Positions 41,856-50,417 of a stretch of DNA of 64,000 nucleotides are shown here, one piece after another. The position numbers and the translations under genes were made by a program. The notes under the pieces are model-generated. The model worked only from the letters and a program-made list of their open reading frames with translations. It ran no database searches and was not told the origin of the DNA. Location: contig JBDRKE010000023.1 in assembly GCA_043814315.1 (NCBI GenBank), forward strand, positions 21,924-85,923. Reading direction: 5' to 3'. The first letter of the stretch is position 1, and each line of letters begins with the position of its first letter. This DNA is from JBDRKE01 sp043814315 (lineage in GTDB: Bacteria > Omnitrophota > Gorgyraeia > Gygaellales > Profunditerraquicolaceae).

Positions 41856-44800
41856 ACCGGTTCGGGAACCAAACTCTTTGGCTCCTTTTCTTTATCTTTC
41901 TTTCCTAAATTCTTCGCAAACTTAACGGATACAATCTTAGATATGCCCGATTCCTCCATAGTGATCCCGTACATCACATCCGCGTTCGTAATGGTTTTCT
42001 TGTTGTGGGTGATCACGATAAACTGCGAATAGGAGGCGAATTCCTGCAGCAGGCAGGCAAAGCGGTCCACATTAGCCTCATCCAGGGCTGCATCAATCTC
42101 ATCCAATATGCAAAAAGGCGCAGGTTTCACTTTAAATATGGCAAAAATAAGCGCTATCGCTGACATGGCTTTTTCCCCGCCTGACAGCAACAGAACGTTC
42201 TGCAGCTTCTTTCCCGGAGGCCTACAAATGATCTCAATCCCGGACTCTAAAGGGTCCTGTTCATCCACCAGGAAAATCTGCGCATCTCCTCCGTTGAACA
42301 ATAACCTGAAGTAATTGCGAAACTCCAGTTTTACTTTTTCAAAAGTCTCTAAAAACATCTGCTTGGTGATGCGATTGACCTTCAGAATCGCCTGGTGCAA
42401 AGACTCTTTGGAACTGTGCAGGTCATTCTGCTGCTCAATCAGGAAGTCATAACGCTTCTTTAACTCATCATACTCCTCAATAGCCACAAGGTTTACGGTG
42501 CCGTAGGAATCTATTTTGGCTTTCAGGCTTTCTATCTCCCGGAGAAGCTCCTCTCGGCTTTTTTCCTCGTTAGCAGAGAAATCCTGTGCATTTTCCAGAT
42601 CCACCTTATAGGATGCCGACATCCTTTCTCTTATGCTGCCATATTTGTATTCGATATCTTTAAGTTGCATCTGGCATTCGTAAAGGCTGTTTTTGATGAT
42701 ATCCAGTTCTGATTTATGCGATTCTATTTTTTTCACGGTGTCGCTGGCTCCCGCTGAGGCCTCCATGAACTGGGCTTCAATCTCCTGCAGGCTCTTTTTT
42801 TGCTTTTCAATCTCCTGAGTGAATTGATCCATCTGGTTGTGGCAGTTTACAATCCCTGATTCCATGGATTCCTTTTTGACTTGAGCCTGCCTGAACTGTT
42901 CTTCTATATTGGAAAAGTTATTTTTATCCTGAGAAAATGAATCCTGCAGAATCCCCAGGGTCACCTCATCCGAAATCAGCCTTTTTTGCAGGGAATCCAG
43001 CTCTGTTTTTATCTGGGTGATAAACACCAGAGCCTCTTCTCTTAACTTGGCGTTCCTGGATATGTTATTTTCTTCGGCCTGGATCAGGTCCTCGACTTTC
43101 CGGTGGTCGCTGTTATAACCCTCCCATTGCGCCTGAGCCACCTTCAGATTATCCTCCAAAACAGCAATCTCTTTTTGCACATCCGCCAATTCCATTACGA
43201 TGAGGTCCTCTTCGTCTTTTATCTTATTAAATTGTTCCCATATGGTGGCCAATGTGCTTTCTTTATTTGCCAAAGATATCTCACTGCTGCGTAAAACTTC
43301 CTGCAGACGGAAGGCCGTTGTTCCATGCTCCTCAATCTTAAGCTCTTTCTGACTCTTCTGTGCCTTTAAAATATCTAAACCGGCCTGGATACCGGCCAAT
43401 TTTTCATCAAGGGTATGCGTATCCAGCTCTACGGGCTTAGCCTCCCCCGAAAATTTAAATTGAGCCTCCTGAAAAACAACCTTATCTTCCAGGCCCATGC
43501 TCATCCTATTCTTTATTTTCACCACCAGGCCGCTCAAGTCCCCTGTAGGCATTTTATCCAGATAGATAACGGCATTAGAGGCTTCAGCGATGTCTTCGTA
43601 TTTGGTTTTTAGTTTTTCCAGGAATTCCTTATGGGATTCCAGGGTGAGCTTTTCTTTTTCCAGGACATCCTTACTGGCATTCATTTGAGCCAAAGCGCTT
43701 TTTTCCTGTTCCAGTTCGCTTTTGGCGCAGGCTATCTTAAGATTTAACTCCTCCACTTCCTGCTTGATAGCGTTGACCTCCTTTGTCACGACATTAAGGC
43801 TCTCTTCGGTTGAGGCCCTTTCTTCAAACACCTTGGCCTTTTCGATTTCCAATCTTTTTTTTCGGGCAAGATGGATTTCGCGCTTGGCACTAAAGTCAGA
43901 AATCTCATTCTTGGCATGGGCGATTCTGGACACCAGTTCCAGGATGTTCTTTTTCGAATGGGAGATCAGATCCAGGGAATTCTTGATCGCCAAAGAAATA
44001 TCGTTAATCTTGGTTTCTTTCTCGCTTAAGATGGCGGATTTAGAGGCTATAGTGTTTTCCAGTCCCGCAAACTCCTGCCTTAAACCATTCAATTTCTCTT
44101 CGTCTACAGCCATCCTATTTTTTATCTGCTCGCTTTGCTTTTCCAGATATTTTAAGTTTTCAACCAATTCCGCAATCCTCTCTATGTTAAAACGCGCCTG
44201 CTCCCTGCTCCTGATGACCTGATTCTCTAAGTTTAAAATCAGATTCCGAATGGAAATCTTATTCTCCTCATGAGCCTTTAATTCGGATTGACGGCTGGCA
44301 ATGGCCTGCTCGAGCTGGCAAACATCTTCCTGAAGGGCGAGTTTTCTGGATTCCAAATCATTGCTTTGCCCGCAGAGAGCATCCTTTTGATGAAAAAGCT
44401 CGATTTTTTGTAGAACGGATAAGTGAATTTCTTTATTCTTCAGTTGCTCAAAGACCTCTTTGTATTTTCTAGCTTTGTTGGCCTGGCGCTCGAGGCTGCC
44501 GATCTGACGCTTGACCTCCGTAATGATATCATTAACCCTTAACAGATTCTGCTCTGTCTCTTGCAGCCTCCTCATGGTTTCTCTTTTTTGCGCCTTGTAT
44601 TTGGTAATGCCGGATGCCTCATCAAATACCAGACGCCTGTCCTCGGGCCTGGAGCTTAAAACCAGGTCAATCTTGCCCTGCGCCACAATGGAATAACTTT
44701 CTGCGCCGATTCCGGTCCCTAAAAGCAGGTCCAGGATATCTTTGAGGCGCACAGAGGTCTTGTTCAGCATGTACTCGCTTTCACCGGAACGAAAAAGCCT

Positions 44801-45106
44801 GCGGGTGATGTTGACCTCGGGATGATCCACGTTGAAAAACCTCTTTTCATTGTCAAAAGTCAAAGTGACTTCAGCCATGCCCAAAGGTTCTTTGGCATCC
44901 GTGCCGTTGAAAATAACGTCCTGCATATCCGAACCACGCAGGGACCTAGCGGATTGCTCTCCCAGGACCCAGCGGATACTATCAAATATATTCGATTTTC
45001 CACAGCCATTCGGGCCGACCACAGCCGTAACCCCGGGCTCGAAATGCAAAATTGTCTTATCGAAAAACGACTTAAACCCGATGAGTTCTAACCTTTTAAA
45101 ATACAT
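41852..45106 (-). CDS. smc: Chromosome segregation protein SMC with a reduced hinge
   Basis: The 1084-residue ATPase has the head motifs VVGPNGCGKSNIFDSIRWVL (Walker A), LLSGGEKAMSAIALIFAI (signature) and FCILDEIDAALDEANVD (Walker B), joined by two long coiled coils. The central region (about residues 505-565, AVIYLDKMPTGDLSGLVVKI and nearby) is much shorter than the usual 150-200 residue hinge and lacks its glycine-rich motif. The protein is about 100 residues shorter than typical SMC. GGAG lies seven bases before the ATG. An HTH gene precedes it. Confidence 0.93.
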   Translation of the reverse strand: MYFKRLELIGFKSFFDKTILHFEPGVTAVVGPNGCGKSNIFDSIRWVLGEQSARSLRGSDMQDVIFNGTDAKEPLGMAEVTLTFDNEKRFFNVDHPEVNITRRLFRSGESEYMLNKTSVRLKDILDLLLGTGIGAESYSIVAQGKIDLVLSSRPEDRRLVFDEASGITKYKAQKRETMRRLQETEQNLLRVNDIITEVKRQIGSLERQANKARKYKEVFEQLKNKEIHLSVLQKIELFHQKDALCGQSNDLESRKLALQEDVCQLEQAIASRQSELKAHEENKISIRNLILNLENQVIRSREQARFNIERIAELVENLKYLEKQSEQIKNRMAVDEEKLNGLRQEFAGLENTIASKSAILSEKETKINDISLAIKNSLDLISHSKKNILELVSRIAHAKNEISDFSAKREIHLARKKRLEIEKAKVFEERASTEESLNVVTKEVNAIKQEVEELNLKIACAKSELEQEKSALAQMNASKDVLEKEKLTLESHKEFLEKLKTKYEDIAEASNAVIYLDKMPTGDLSGLVVKIKNRMSMGLEDKVVFQEAQFKFSGEAKPVELDTHTLDEKLAGIQAGLDILKAQKSQKELKIEEHGTTAFRLQEVLRSSEISLANKESTLATIWEQFNKIKDEEDLIVMELADVQKEIAVLEDNLKVAQAQWEGYNSDHRKVEDLIQAEENNISRNAKLREEALVFITQIKTELDSLQKRLISDEVTLGILQDSFSQDKNNFSNIEEQFRQAQVKKESMESGIVNCHNQMDQFTQEIEKQKKSLQEIEAQFMEASAGASDTVKKIESHKSELDIIKNSLYECQMQLKDIEYKYGSIRERMSASYKVDLENAQDFSANEEKSREELLREIESLKAKIDSYGTVNLVAIEEYDELKKRYDFLIEQQNDLHSSKESLHQAILKVNRITKQMFLETFEKVKLEFRNYFRLLFNGGDAQIFLVDEQDPLESGIEIICRPPGKKLQNVLLLSGGEKAMSAIALIFAIFKVKPAPFCILDEIDAALDEANVDRFACLLQEFASYSQFIVITHNKKTITNADVMYGITMEESGISKIVSVKFAKNLGKKDKEKEPKSLVPEPV

Positions 45107-45158
45107 GCCATGCTCCTTTCAGCCGCAAGAGTTTACAGTGGCTATGGTAACTTTATTC

Positions 45159-45335
45159 TCAATGAAGAGTCTTGTTTTCGATCCAAGCATCGATTTTATC
45201 TTTTTTGAAACGCCATTGGCCCACAAGCTTTATCGCGGGGATCTTATTATGTTTCAACCATTCATAGATAGTCCTGCGCGTAACCCTCAGGTAGCCTGCT
45301 ATATCCTCGATTGTCATCAATTCGCTTTTTACCAT
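45159..45335 (-). CDS. Small helix-turn-helix DNA-binding protein (excisionase/MerR-like fold)
   Basis: A 58-residue protein (MVKSELMTIEDIAGYLRVTR then RTIYEWLKHNKIPAIKLVGQ) is a single HTH_17 winged-helix domain with the usual W-x-F-x(K) end (QWRFKKDKIDAWIE). The start at 45335 has AGGTGA five bases upstream. A longer frame opens at 45395 without a Shine-Dalgarno, over a GC-rich hairpin (CGCGG/CCGCG). It lies about 50 bases before smc behind a shared consensus promoter. The target is unknown. Confidence 0.8.
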   Translation of the reverse strand: MVKSELMTIEDIAGYLRVTRRTIYEWLKHNKIPAIKLVGQWRFKKDKIDAWIENKTLH

Positions 45336-45428
45336 ATTCTTCACCTGTTGATACGTACGCGGCTTAAAAAAACCGCGTTTTTTATGCGCATTCAATAAGC
45401 TTTAGCTTAGAGAAATTTAATGTCACTC

Positions 45429-45457
45429 ATTATAAACAGAGAATCAAAATTTGTCAA
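45429..45457 (-). promoter_or_regulatory. Promoter of the HTH gene and smc
   Basis: TTGACA (45452-45457) and TATAAT (45429-45434) on the minus strand are consensus boxes with a 17-base spacer. The 205-base gap 45396-45600 otherwise shows nothing definite. Confidence 0.85.
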
Positions 45458-45600
45458 GGAGAATATTTACATTCTTTGACATATATATGCAATAAGAATA
45501 ATTATATCACTTAAAGATGAATAATGATGAAAAATCTTGAGATTGGATTTCTAACTTTTTTAGTGGGGATTAGTTACTTTGGAAGGGCAGGGGGAGAGAT

Positions 45601-46119
45601 TTAATTCTGGGTAAATACACTTCCCGTTGATGCCGTGTATACGATATTGCCTGTTACCCCGGGCGTTAGCGGCTCAGCTGAAAAGGCGTAGCCGGAGGCA
45701 TCAGAAACGCAGGAGTAGCTGTATCCTTTAACCTCTGATTTTGCTCCGTCAAGATCTGAACAGTAAACAGAAACAGGGTTCAAGAATTCCTGGAACTCAC
45801 TGACCGTGACAGGATAATGGGCCCGGGAGGCCATTAAGGTTTCCGCAGCCACAGAAAGAATCCGAATGTTGCTTCTTGCAGCTGTCTCATTGGCTGCCCT
45901 TTTCATGGTAATCAGGCTAGGAATAGCTATCGCCGTCAGAATGGCGATAATGCTGACCGTAATCATGATTTCGACTAAAGTAAACCCCGTTACACCCCGC
46001 CCTAAAGGTCGGGTCCCGTTACAAAGCCATTCATCCGCGGCCTGAAGACCGCGGCTTTCTGGGTGTAACGGGGTAAAGGCTTCAGATAATTTTTTATTAA
46101 AAGGTACGATTTTAGGCAT
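45601..46119 (-). CDS. Type IV pilin-like protein with a repeat insertion in its leader
   Basis: The 172-residue protein has the prepilin cleavage motif G-FTLVEIMITVSIIAILTAIA (cleavage after residue 46, Glu at +5) and a short C-terminal globular domain with two cysteines (VYCSDLDG, YSYSCVSD). The 46-residue leader is much longer than usual. A 93-base in-frame insertion (31 codons) interrupts it, and removing the insertion restores MPKIVPFNKKLSEAFTLVE. The protein may be a pseudopilin of a type II/IV system. It has its own promoter. Confidence 0.88.
   Translation of the reverse strand: MPKIVPFNKKLSEAFTPLHPESRGLQAADEWLCNGTRPLGRGVTGFTLVEIMITVSIIAILTAIAIPSLITMKRAANETAARSNIRILSVAAETLMASRAHYPVTVSEFQEFLNPVSVYCSDLDGAKSEVKGYSYSCVSDASGYAFSAEPLTPGVTGNIVYTASTGSVFTQN
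45980..46077. repeat. Small mobile element in the prepilin gene with 13-bp terminal repeats and 5-bp target duplication
   Basis: CCCCGTTACACCC (45985-45997) and GGGTGTAACGGGG (46061-46073) are perfect terminal inverted repeats. GTAAA occurs directly on both sides (45980-45984 and 46073-46077). Inside are two GC-rich hairpins (CCCGCCCTAAAGGTCGGG; CCGCGGCCTGAAGACCGCGG). Element plus one target copy is 93 bases, a multiple of three. Confidence 0.8.
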
Positions 46120-46141
46120 GATCGGAATAATTTCAATTACT

Positions 46142-46169
46142 ATTATATTACCCTTATTTATTATGTAAA
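46142..46169 (-). promoter_or_regulatory. Promoter of the prepilin gene
   Basis: TTTACA (46164-46169) and TATAAT (46142-46147) on the minus strand are separated by 16 bases. The start codon is about 23 bases downstream of the -10 box. Confidence 0.7.
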
Positions 46170-46224
46170 CAGAATTTTTTAAAGAAACCGTAGAATAGGA
46201 TTGGTGAATTACAAAATGGGAGGA

Positions 46225-46605
46225 TTAATATTTTCTTTGAGATTTTAAGACCCTTAGAACAATCGAGATAGGTTTTAGTTGAGTGCCTATCAGTTGAATA
46301 CCGACTCTCTGCTTATCACAAACAAACAGGCCCGACCAGGCGACCCTGCCTTTTAAATTAATCATCTCTGCGTTATCCACCATCTGTAGGCAGATATCTA
46401 TGTTTTCTCCCGGCGTTAACTTTTCTTTTGTATCTACAATAATACACAAGCCTTGCGCACTGATATCGCGCGTGAGCGCACAAGCTGTTTGCTGAGAATT
46501 AACTTGTGAGTGGGTTAAAGGTATATTGATCGGAAATCTTGTAAAGGTTCGTTTTTCTATAAAAGGAGAGCCTTCCATCGTGGACCCTTTTCCATAAACC
46601 TCCAT
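46225..46605 (-). CDS. PilZ-domain cyclic di-GMP receptor
   Basis: The 126-residue protein is a single PilZ domain with the binding motifs RTFTR (RxxxR, near residue 19) and DISAQG (D/NxSxxG, near residue 48), followed by LKGRVAWSG and the beta-barrel strands. It is likely to sense the product of the GGDEF protein at 40.7-41.9 kb and may act on the pilus-like machinery. An alternative start is MEGSPF nine residues in. It stands alone with its own promoter. Confidence 0.88.
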   Translation of the reverse strand: MEVYGKGSTMEGSPFIEKRTFTRFPINIPLTHSQVNSQQTACALTRDISAQGLCIIVDTKEKLTPGENIDICLQMVDNAEMINLKGRVAWSGLFVCDKQRVGIQLIGTQLKPISIVLRVLKSQRKY

Positions 46606-46674
46606 CGATAATCACCTATCCTATAAAGACGCACCTACCTCAAACTCTTATTTTTAAAGACTCATCCTATTTCA

Positions 46675-46703
46675 AATTTACCTTATCTTTTTGCTGATTT
46701 CAA
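46675..46703 (-). promoter_or_regulatory. Promoter of the PilZ gene
   Basis: TTGAAA (46698-46703) and TAAATT (46675-46680) on the minus strand are 17 bases apart, about 70 bases before the start codon. A GAAAGCGCTTTC palindrome lies just upstream, near the etfA stop. Confidence 0.5.
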
Positions 46704-46745
46704 GAGGGTTCCGGGGGTTTGCGGAAAGCGCTTTCTTGGCGGGTG

Positions 46746-47942
46746 TTAGCGTATTTCTTTGAATTTTTTTGTCAGGGCCGGAACAATTTCAAAAAGGTCC
46801 CCCACGATGCCATAGGTGGCTACTTTAAATATGGGGGCGTCGGGGTCTTTATTGATGGCAATGATGATCTTTGATGATTGCATGCCCACCAGATGCTGAA
46901 TCTGCCCGGAAATGCCGCAGGCGATATAAATCTTGGGGGCTACGGTCCGGCCTGTCTGGCCTACCTGATGCGAATACGGCATCCATCCGGCATCCACGGC
47001 TGCGCGCGAAGAACCCACAGCCGCTTTCAATACGTGGGCAAGTTCCTCCAGGAGCTTAAAATTCTGCGGGCCTCGCATGCCTCTGCCGCCGGAGATAATG
47101 ATATCCGCTTCAGCTAAATTGACCAGCGCCTCTACCTCTTCAACGATATCCAAAAGTTTTGTGCGCGAGGCATACAAACGGCTATTAAAACTTTCTTTAA
47201 TTATCTTGCCCTTGCGATGCTTATCGGGGAACAAAGGCTGCATAACTTTATGACGGACGGTCGCCATCTGCGGACGGTAATTAGGGCTGATAATGGTAGC
47301 CATGATATTGCCGCCGAAGGCGGGCCTCGTCTGCAAAAGAATCTTCTTCTCAGGATCAATATCCAGGCCCGTGCAATCCGCGGTTAAGCCTGCGGTAATC
47401 TTAATCGCCACGCGGGAGATTAAAGAACGGCCGATAGCCGTTGCTCCGCAGAGCACGATTTCGGGTTTGTACTTTCGGATAAGCTCAACCAGAATATGGG
47501 TATAAGGCTCGTCCTGGAAATGGAATAATTCCGGGGCTTCGACTAAATAAATTTTTTCCGCGCCATGCCGGATAAGCTCATCCAGCTGGTCCTCTAGATT
47601 GTTTCCGATAAGAACGCCTGCCACCTGACATTTGAGTTTCCCGGCTAACTCCTGCGCCTTCCCCAGGAGTTCATAGGAAACAGACTGGACCTTTCCTTTC
47701 TTCTGCTCGATAAACACCCACACGTCTTTGTAGCCTGAAATATCAGGGGTGACGCAGGAGGCCTTTGGCTTTTCCAAAAGAATCGCCTTGAGCTTGCAGA
47801 CAGGGACGCACGCCCCGCAGAGATTGCACTTGCCAAGGTCTATGACGGCTTTCTTGTCTTTCAGGCTTATCGCGCCGAAGGGACAGGCCTTTAAGCAAAG
47901 TGAACAACCGGTGCATTTATCTAATATAATTTGAATAGGCAT
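46746..47942 (-). CDS. etfA: Electron transfer flavoprotein alpha subunit with N-terminal ferredoxin domain
   Basis: The 398-residue protein joins a two-cluster ferredoxin module (CTGCSLCLKACP and CNLCGACVPVC, residues about 10-55) to a full EtfA with the C-terminal FAD-binding motif (GSSRAAVDAGWMPYSHQVGQ then TGRTVAPKIYIACGISGQIQ). The start at MPIQIILDKCTGC (47942) fits the family. Such ferredoxin-EtfA fusions are known from caffeyl-CoA reductase of acetogens, where the complex bifurcates electrons. It follows etfB and the dehydrogenase gene. Confidence 0.93.
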   Translation of the reverse strand: MPIQIILDKCTGCSLCLKACPFGAISLKDKKAVIDLGKCNLCGACVPVCKLKAILLEKPKASCVTPDISGYKDVWVFIEQKKGKVQSVSYELLGKAQELAGKLKCQVAGVLIGNNLEDQLDELIRHGAEKIYLVEAPELFHFQDEPYTHILVELIRKYKPEIVLCGATAIGRSLISRVAIKITAGLTADCTGLDIDPEKKILLQTRPAFGGNIMATIISPNYRPQMATVRHKVMQPLFPDKHRKGKIIKESFNSRLYASRTKLLDIVEEVEALVNLAEADIIISGGRGMRGPQNFKLLEELAHVLKAAVGSSRAAVDAGWMPYSHQVGQTGRTVAPKIYIACGISGQIQHLVGMQSSKIIIAINKDPDAPIFKVATYGIVGDLFEIVPALTKKFKEIR

Positions 47943-47944
47943 CT

Positions 47945-48052
47945 TAGCAAATTCCAAGTACCAAGCTCCAAACTCCAAACTTTTATTTCGGTCATTGAGA
48001 TTTCGGTTATTGGAGCTTGTTTGGGATTTGGAATTTGAAATCTGGGATTTAA
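47945..48052. repeat. AT-rich palindromic repeat between etfB and etfA
   Basis: AAATTCCAAGTACCAAGCTC and GAGCTTGTTTGGGATTTGGA form an imperfect inverted repeat of the AT-rich family with inner ATTTCGGTCATTGAGATTTC tandem words. Confidence 0.65.
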
Positions 48053-48053
48053 C

Positions 48054-48836
48054 TTATACAATTTCATTTTTTAACAATGTTGCTAACTTTTCTACTACTT
48101 CCTGAGTCTCGCCGCGAAGCATCTGCCCGCCGGTTCTGGGCGCAGGAGAAAATATTTTTAAGACCTGTGTCGGAGAACCGCAGAGGCCGATTTTCCGGGG
48201 GTCCAGATCAAGTTCTTTCTGCGACCATAAAATGATTTTGGCGGATTTTGATCGCATCAAACCTTTGAGGGAAGGCAGCCTCGGTTCATTGATCTCCTTA
48301 ACCACGGTAAGCAAAGCCGGCAATGGCGTCTCAATGATTTCAAAGCCCTCTTCCATCATCCTTTCCACGCGCATACTTTTATCCTTAACCTCTTCTATCT
48401 TTTTGACATACGTAACCTGAGGGATATCCAGATGCGTTGCAATACCCGGGCCCACTTGTGCCGTATCTCCGTCAGAGGCTTGCTTACCGCAGACAATCAG
48501 ATCAAAAGAGCCTATTTTCTTGATAGCTCCGGATAGCGTATAACTCGTAGCCCACGTATCGCTTCCTGCAAAGGCACGGTCGCAGATAAGAATCCCCTCA
48601 TCCGCTCCTATGGAAATGGCTTCCCTTAAAGCCGCCTCTGCCTGGGGAGGCCCCATGGTCAAAACCGTAACCTTTCCCCCCCATTTCTCCTTCAGGCGTA
48701 CTCCTTCTTCAATGGCATACATATCAAAAGGATTGATGATAGACTTCACCCCTTCGCGGACCAGGGTGTTGGTCTCGGGATTGATTTTGACTTCGGTTGT
48801 TTCGGGAACCTGTTTAATGCAGACGATTATGTTCAT
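48054..48836 (-). CDS. etfB: Electron transfer flavoprotein beta subunit
   Basis: The 260-residue product starts MNIIVCIKQVPETTEVKINP and contains INPFDMYAIEEGVRLKEKWG, CGKQASDGDTAQVGPGIATH and LPALLTVVKEINEPRLPSLK, the EtfB signature region. It binds AMP, or FAD in bifurcating forms. The ATG overlaps the foot of an intergenic element (GCTCATTA-ATG) and lacks a Shine-Dalgarno. It lies after the acyl-CoA dehydrogenase gene. Confidence 0.95.
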   Translation of the reverse strand: MNIIVCIKQVPETTEVKINPETNTLVREGVKSIINPFDMYAIEEGVRLKEKWGGKVTVLTMGPPQAEAALREAISIGADEGILICDRAFAGSDTWATSYTLSGAIKKIGSFDLIVCGKQASDGDTAQVGPGIATHLDIPQVTYVKKIEEVKDKSMRVERMMEEGFEIIETPLPALLTVVKEINEPRLPSLKGLMRSKSAKIILWSQKELDLDPRKIGLCGSPTQVLKIFSPAPRTGGQMLRGETQEVVEKLATLLKNEIV

Positions 48837-49087
48837 TAATGAGCAGATAACTTATATCGTTCTTAAGAACGATATAAGTTATAGCGTCCCTTATTTTATT
48901 TGTTTATCAGCGTCTGCGAATTAACCCCCCACCACTTTTTGAACAGACGCTTGAGATAAAATTTACGGTATGGCTTTTCCCCACGCCATATTTAACAAAA
49001 CCCTCACTAGCTACAAAAAGTGGTGGGGGGTAAGTTCGGCCAGACAACTTAACTTCACTATCGTTCGTTAAGTTGTGGCCTTACTTA
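48836..49087. repeat. GA-hairpin intergenic element, copy 6 (acyl-CoA dehydrogenase to etfB)
   Basis: A full three-part copy. TTAAT-GA-GCAGA closes on TCTGC-GA-ATTAA (ending 48924). The CCCCCCACCACTTTTT / AAAAAGTGGTGGGGGG repeat follows. TAAGT-TC-GGCC (from 49031) closes on GGCC-TT-ACTTA (49077-49087). The inner stems differ from copies 1, 4 and 5 but stay paired; one GA has become AA on the minus strand. It spans exactly from the upstream TAA stop to the etfB ATG. Confidence 0.88.
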
Positions 49088-50236
49088 CTTCGCCATTTCC
49101 TTGATTAATTGTAGGGCGATGATGTTGCGCTGAATCTGATTTGTCCCTTCGTAGATCTGGGTGATTTTGGCATCGCGCATGTATTTTTCTGCCGGGTACT
49201 CCTTCATATAACCGTAACCGCCCAGAATCTGCACCGCATCGGTCGTAACCTTCATGGCAACGTCAGAGGCATACATTTTAGCCATCGCCGAATCCTTAGC
49301 CACATCCTTGACCCCCGCATCAATTTCTCTCGCGCAGGCATAAACCAGAGAACGAGCTGCTTCAACCTGTGTGGCCATATCCGCCAGCATCCATTGGATG
49401 CCCTGAAAACTGGAAATGGATTTTCCGAATTGGTGCCTTTCCTTGGCGTATTTGACAGCCACTTCGAGCGAGCCCTGTGCAATGCCCAGCGCCTGAGCAG
49501 CTACACCCGGCCTTGACATATCAAAGGTTTTCATAGTCACGATAAAACCCAAGCCTTCTTTAGACAACAGATTTTCTTTGGGAATTTTGCAATCCGTAAA
49601 TATCAATTCCCGGGTGGAGGAAGCACGAATCCCCAGCTTCTCTTCTTTTTTTCCGAAGGTAAACCCCGGCGTGCCTTTTTCTACGATAAAAGCCGAAGCG
49701 CCCCTGGCTCCCCTGGTTTTATCCGTCATGACAACCACAACGTAAGTTTCGGCGTCTCCTCCGTTTGTAATGAAGTGTTTCAGGCCGTTAAGAATATAAT
49801 GGTCTCCTTCTTTTTTAGCCGTGGTCTTAATGGCAGAGGCATCAGAACCTGCCTCAGGCTCGGTGATGCCAAAGGCGGCGATTTTTTTACCGCTGGCCAG
49901 ATCCGGAAGATATTTCTTTTTCTGCTCTTCATTTCCAAAAAGTATAATCGGAAACGTGCCTAAGGCTGAGGCCGCATAGCAGACCGCAATACCGCCGCAG
50001 GCACGGGATAACTCTTCTGTCACCAGGCATAATTCCAATACGCCGGTGCCAGTTCCGCCGTATTCGCTGGGCACAAATATGGAAAACAAATCGGACTGCG
50101 CTAAGATTTTAATGATATCCCAGGGATATTCTTCGGATTCGTCATATTTGGCGGCGGCAGGCTTCACCTTTTCTTCGGCAATCTTACGCGCGAGCGCCTG
50201 AATCATCATTTGTTCGTCAGTCAGTAAATAATCCAT
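49085..50236 (-). CDS. Short-chain acyl-CoA dehydrogenase (butyryl-CoA dehydrogenase-like)
   Basis: The 383-residue flavoprotein has the family pattern: EKVKPAAAKYDESEEYPWDI, AFGITEPEAGSDASAIKTTA, YILNGLKHFITNGG, KERHQFGKSISSFQGIQWML, DAVQILGGYGYMKEYPAEKY. The catalytic glutamate is in ITQIYEGTNQIQRNI. Next to EtfB and a ferredoxin-fused EtfA, it may form a bifurcating complex that oxidises NADH and reduces an enoyl-CoA and ferredoxin. The substrate cannot be read from sequence. A strong GAGGAGG precedes the ATG. Confidence 0.92.
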   Translation of the reverse strand: MDYLLTDEQMMIQALARKIAEEKVKPAAAKYDESEEYPWDIIKILAQSDLFSIFVPSEYGGTGTGVLELCLVTEELSRACGGIAVCYAASALGTFPIILFGNEEQKKKYLPDLASGKKIAAFGITEPEAGSDASAIKTTAKKEGDHYILNGLKHFITNGGDAETYVVVVMTDKTRGARGASAFIVEKGTPGFTFGKKEEKLGIRASSTRELIFTDCKIPKENLLSKEGLGFIVTMKTFDMSRPGVAAQALGIAQGSLEVAVKYAKERHQFGKSISSFQGIQWMLADMATQVEAARSLVYACAREIDAGVKDVAKDSAMAKMYASDVAMKVTTDAVQILGGYGYMKEYPAEKYMRDAKITQIYEGTNQIQRNIIALQLIKEMAK

Positions 50237-50247
50237 TGAACCTCCTC

Positions 50248-50409
50248 AATTTGCCCTCTATAGCAGATTCAACAAATTGATCCCGAGTATCCAGCTACTG
50301 CTTCTGTGATACGAGGGACTAATTTGCCCGCATCCAGAGGTTCGTAAAATTGATCCCGAGCTTACGAATAAAATTTCACTGAAATTTTCAAGTGTTTAAG
50401 CGAGGGATT
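50248..50409. repeat. GA-hairpin intergenic element, copy 8 (argA to acyl-CoA dehydrogenase)
   Basis: Two CCC-GA-G modules lie in series: TCCC-GA-GTATC (from 50282) closing on GATAC-GA-GGGA (50309-50319), and TCCC-GA-GCTTA closing on TTAAGC-GA-GGGA (about 50354-50407). Each is preceded by a CAATTTGC / CAAATTG or TAATTTGC / AAAATTG hairpin. One end leads into the Shine-Dalgarno of the dehydrogenase gene. The other lies about ten bases from the argA stop. Confidence 0.8.
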
Positions 50410-50417
50410 TCAGTTCG

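Noticed and set aside
45159..45395. Extended start of the small HTH protein at 45395
   Set aside because: There is no Shine-Dalgarno there and the extra 20 codons lie over a CGCGG/CCGCG hairpin. The ATG at 45335 has a good ribosome binding site and gives a normal single-domain protein.
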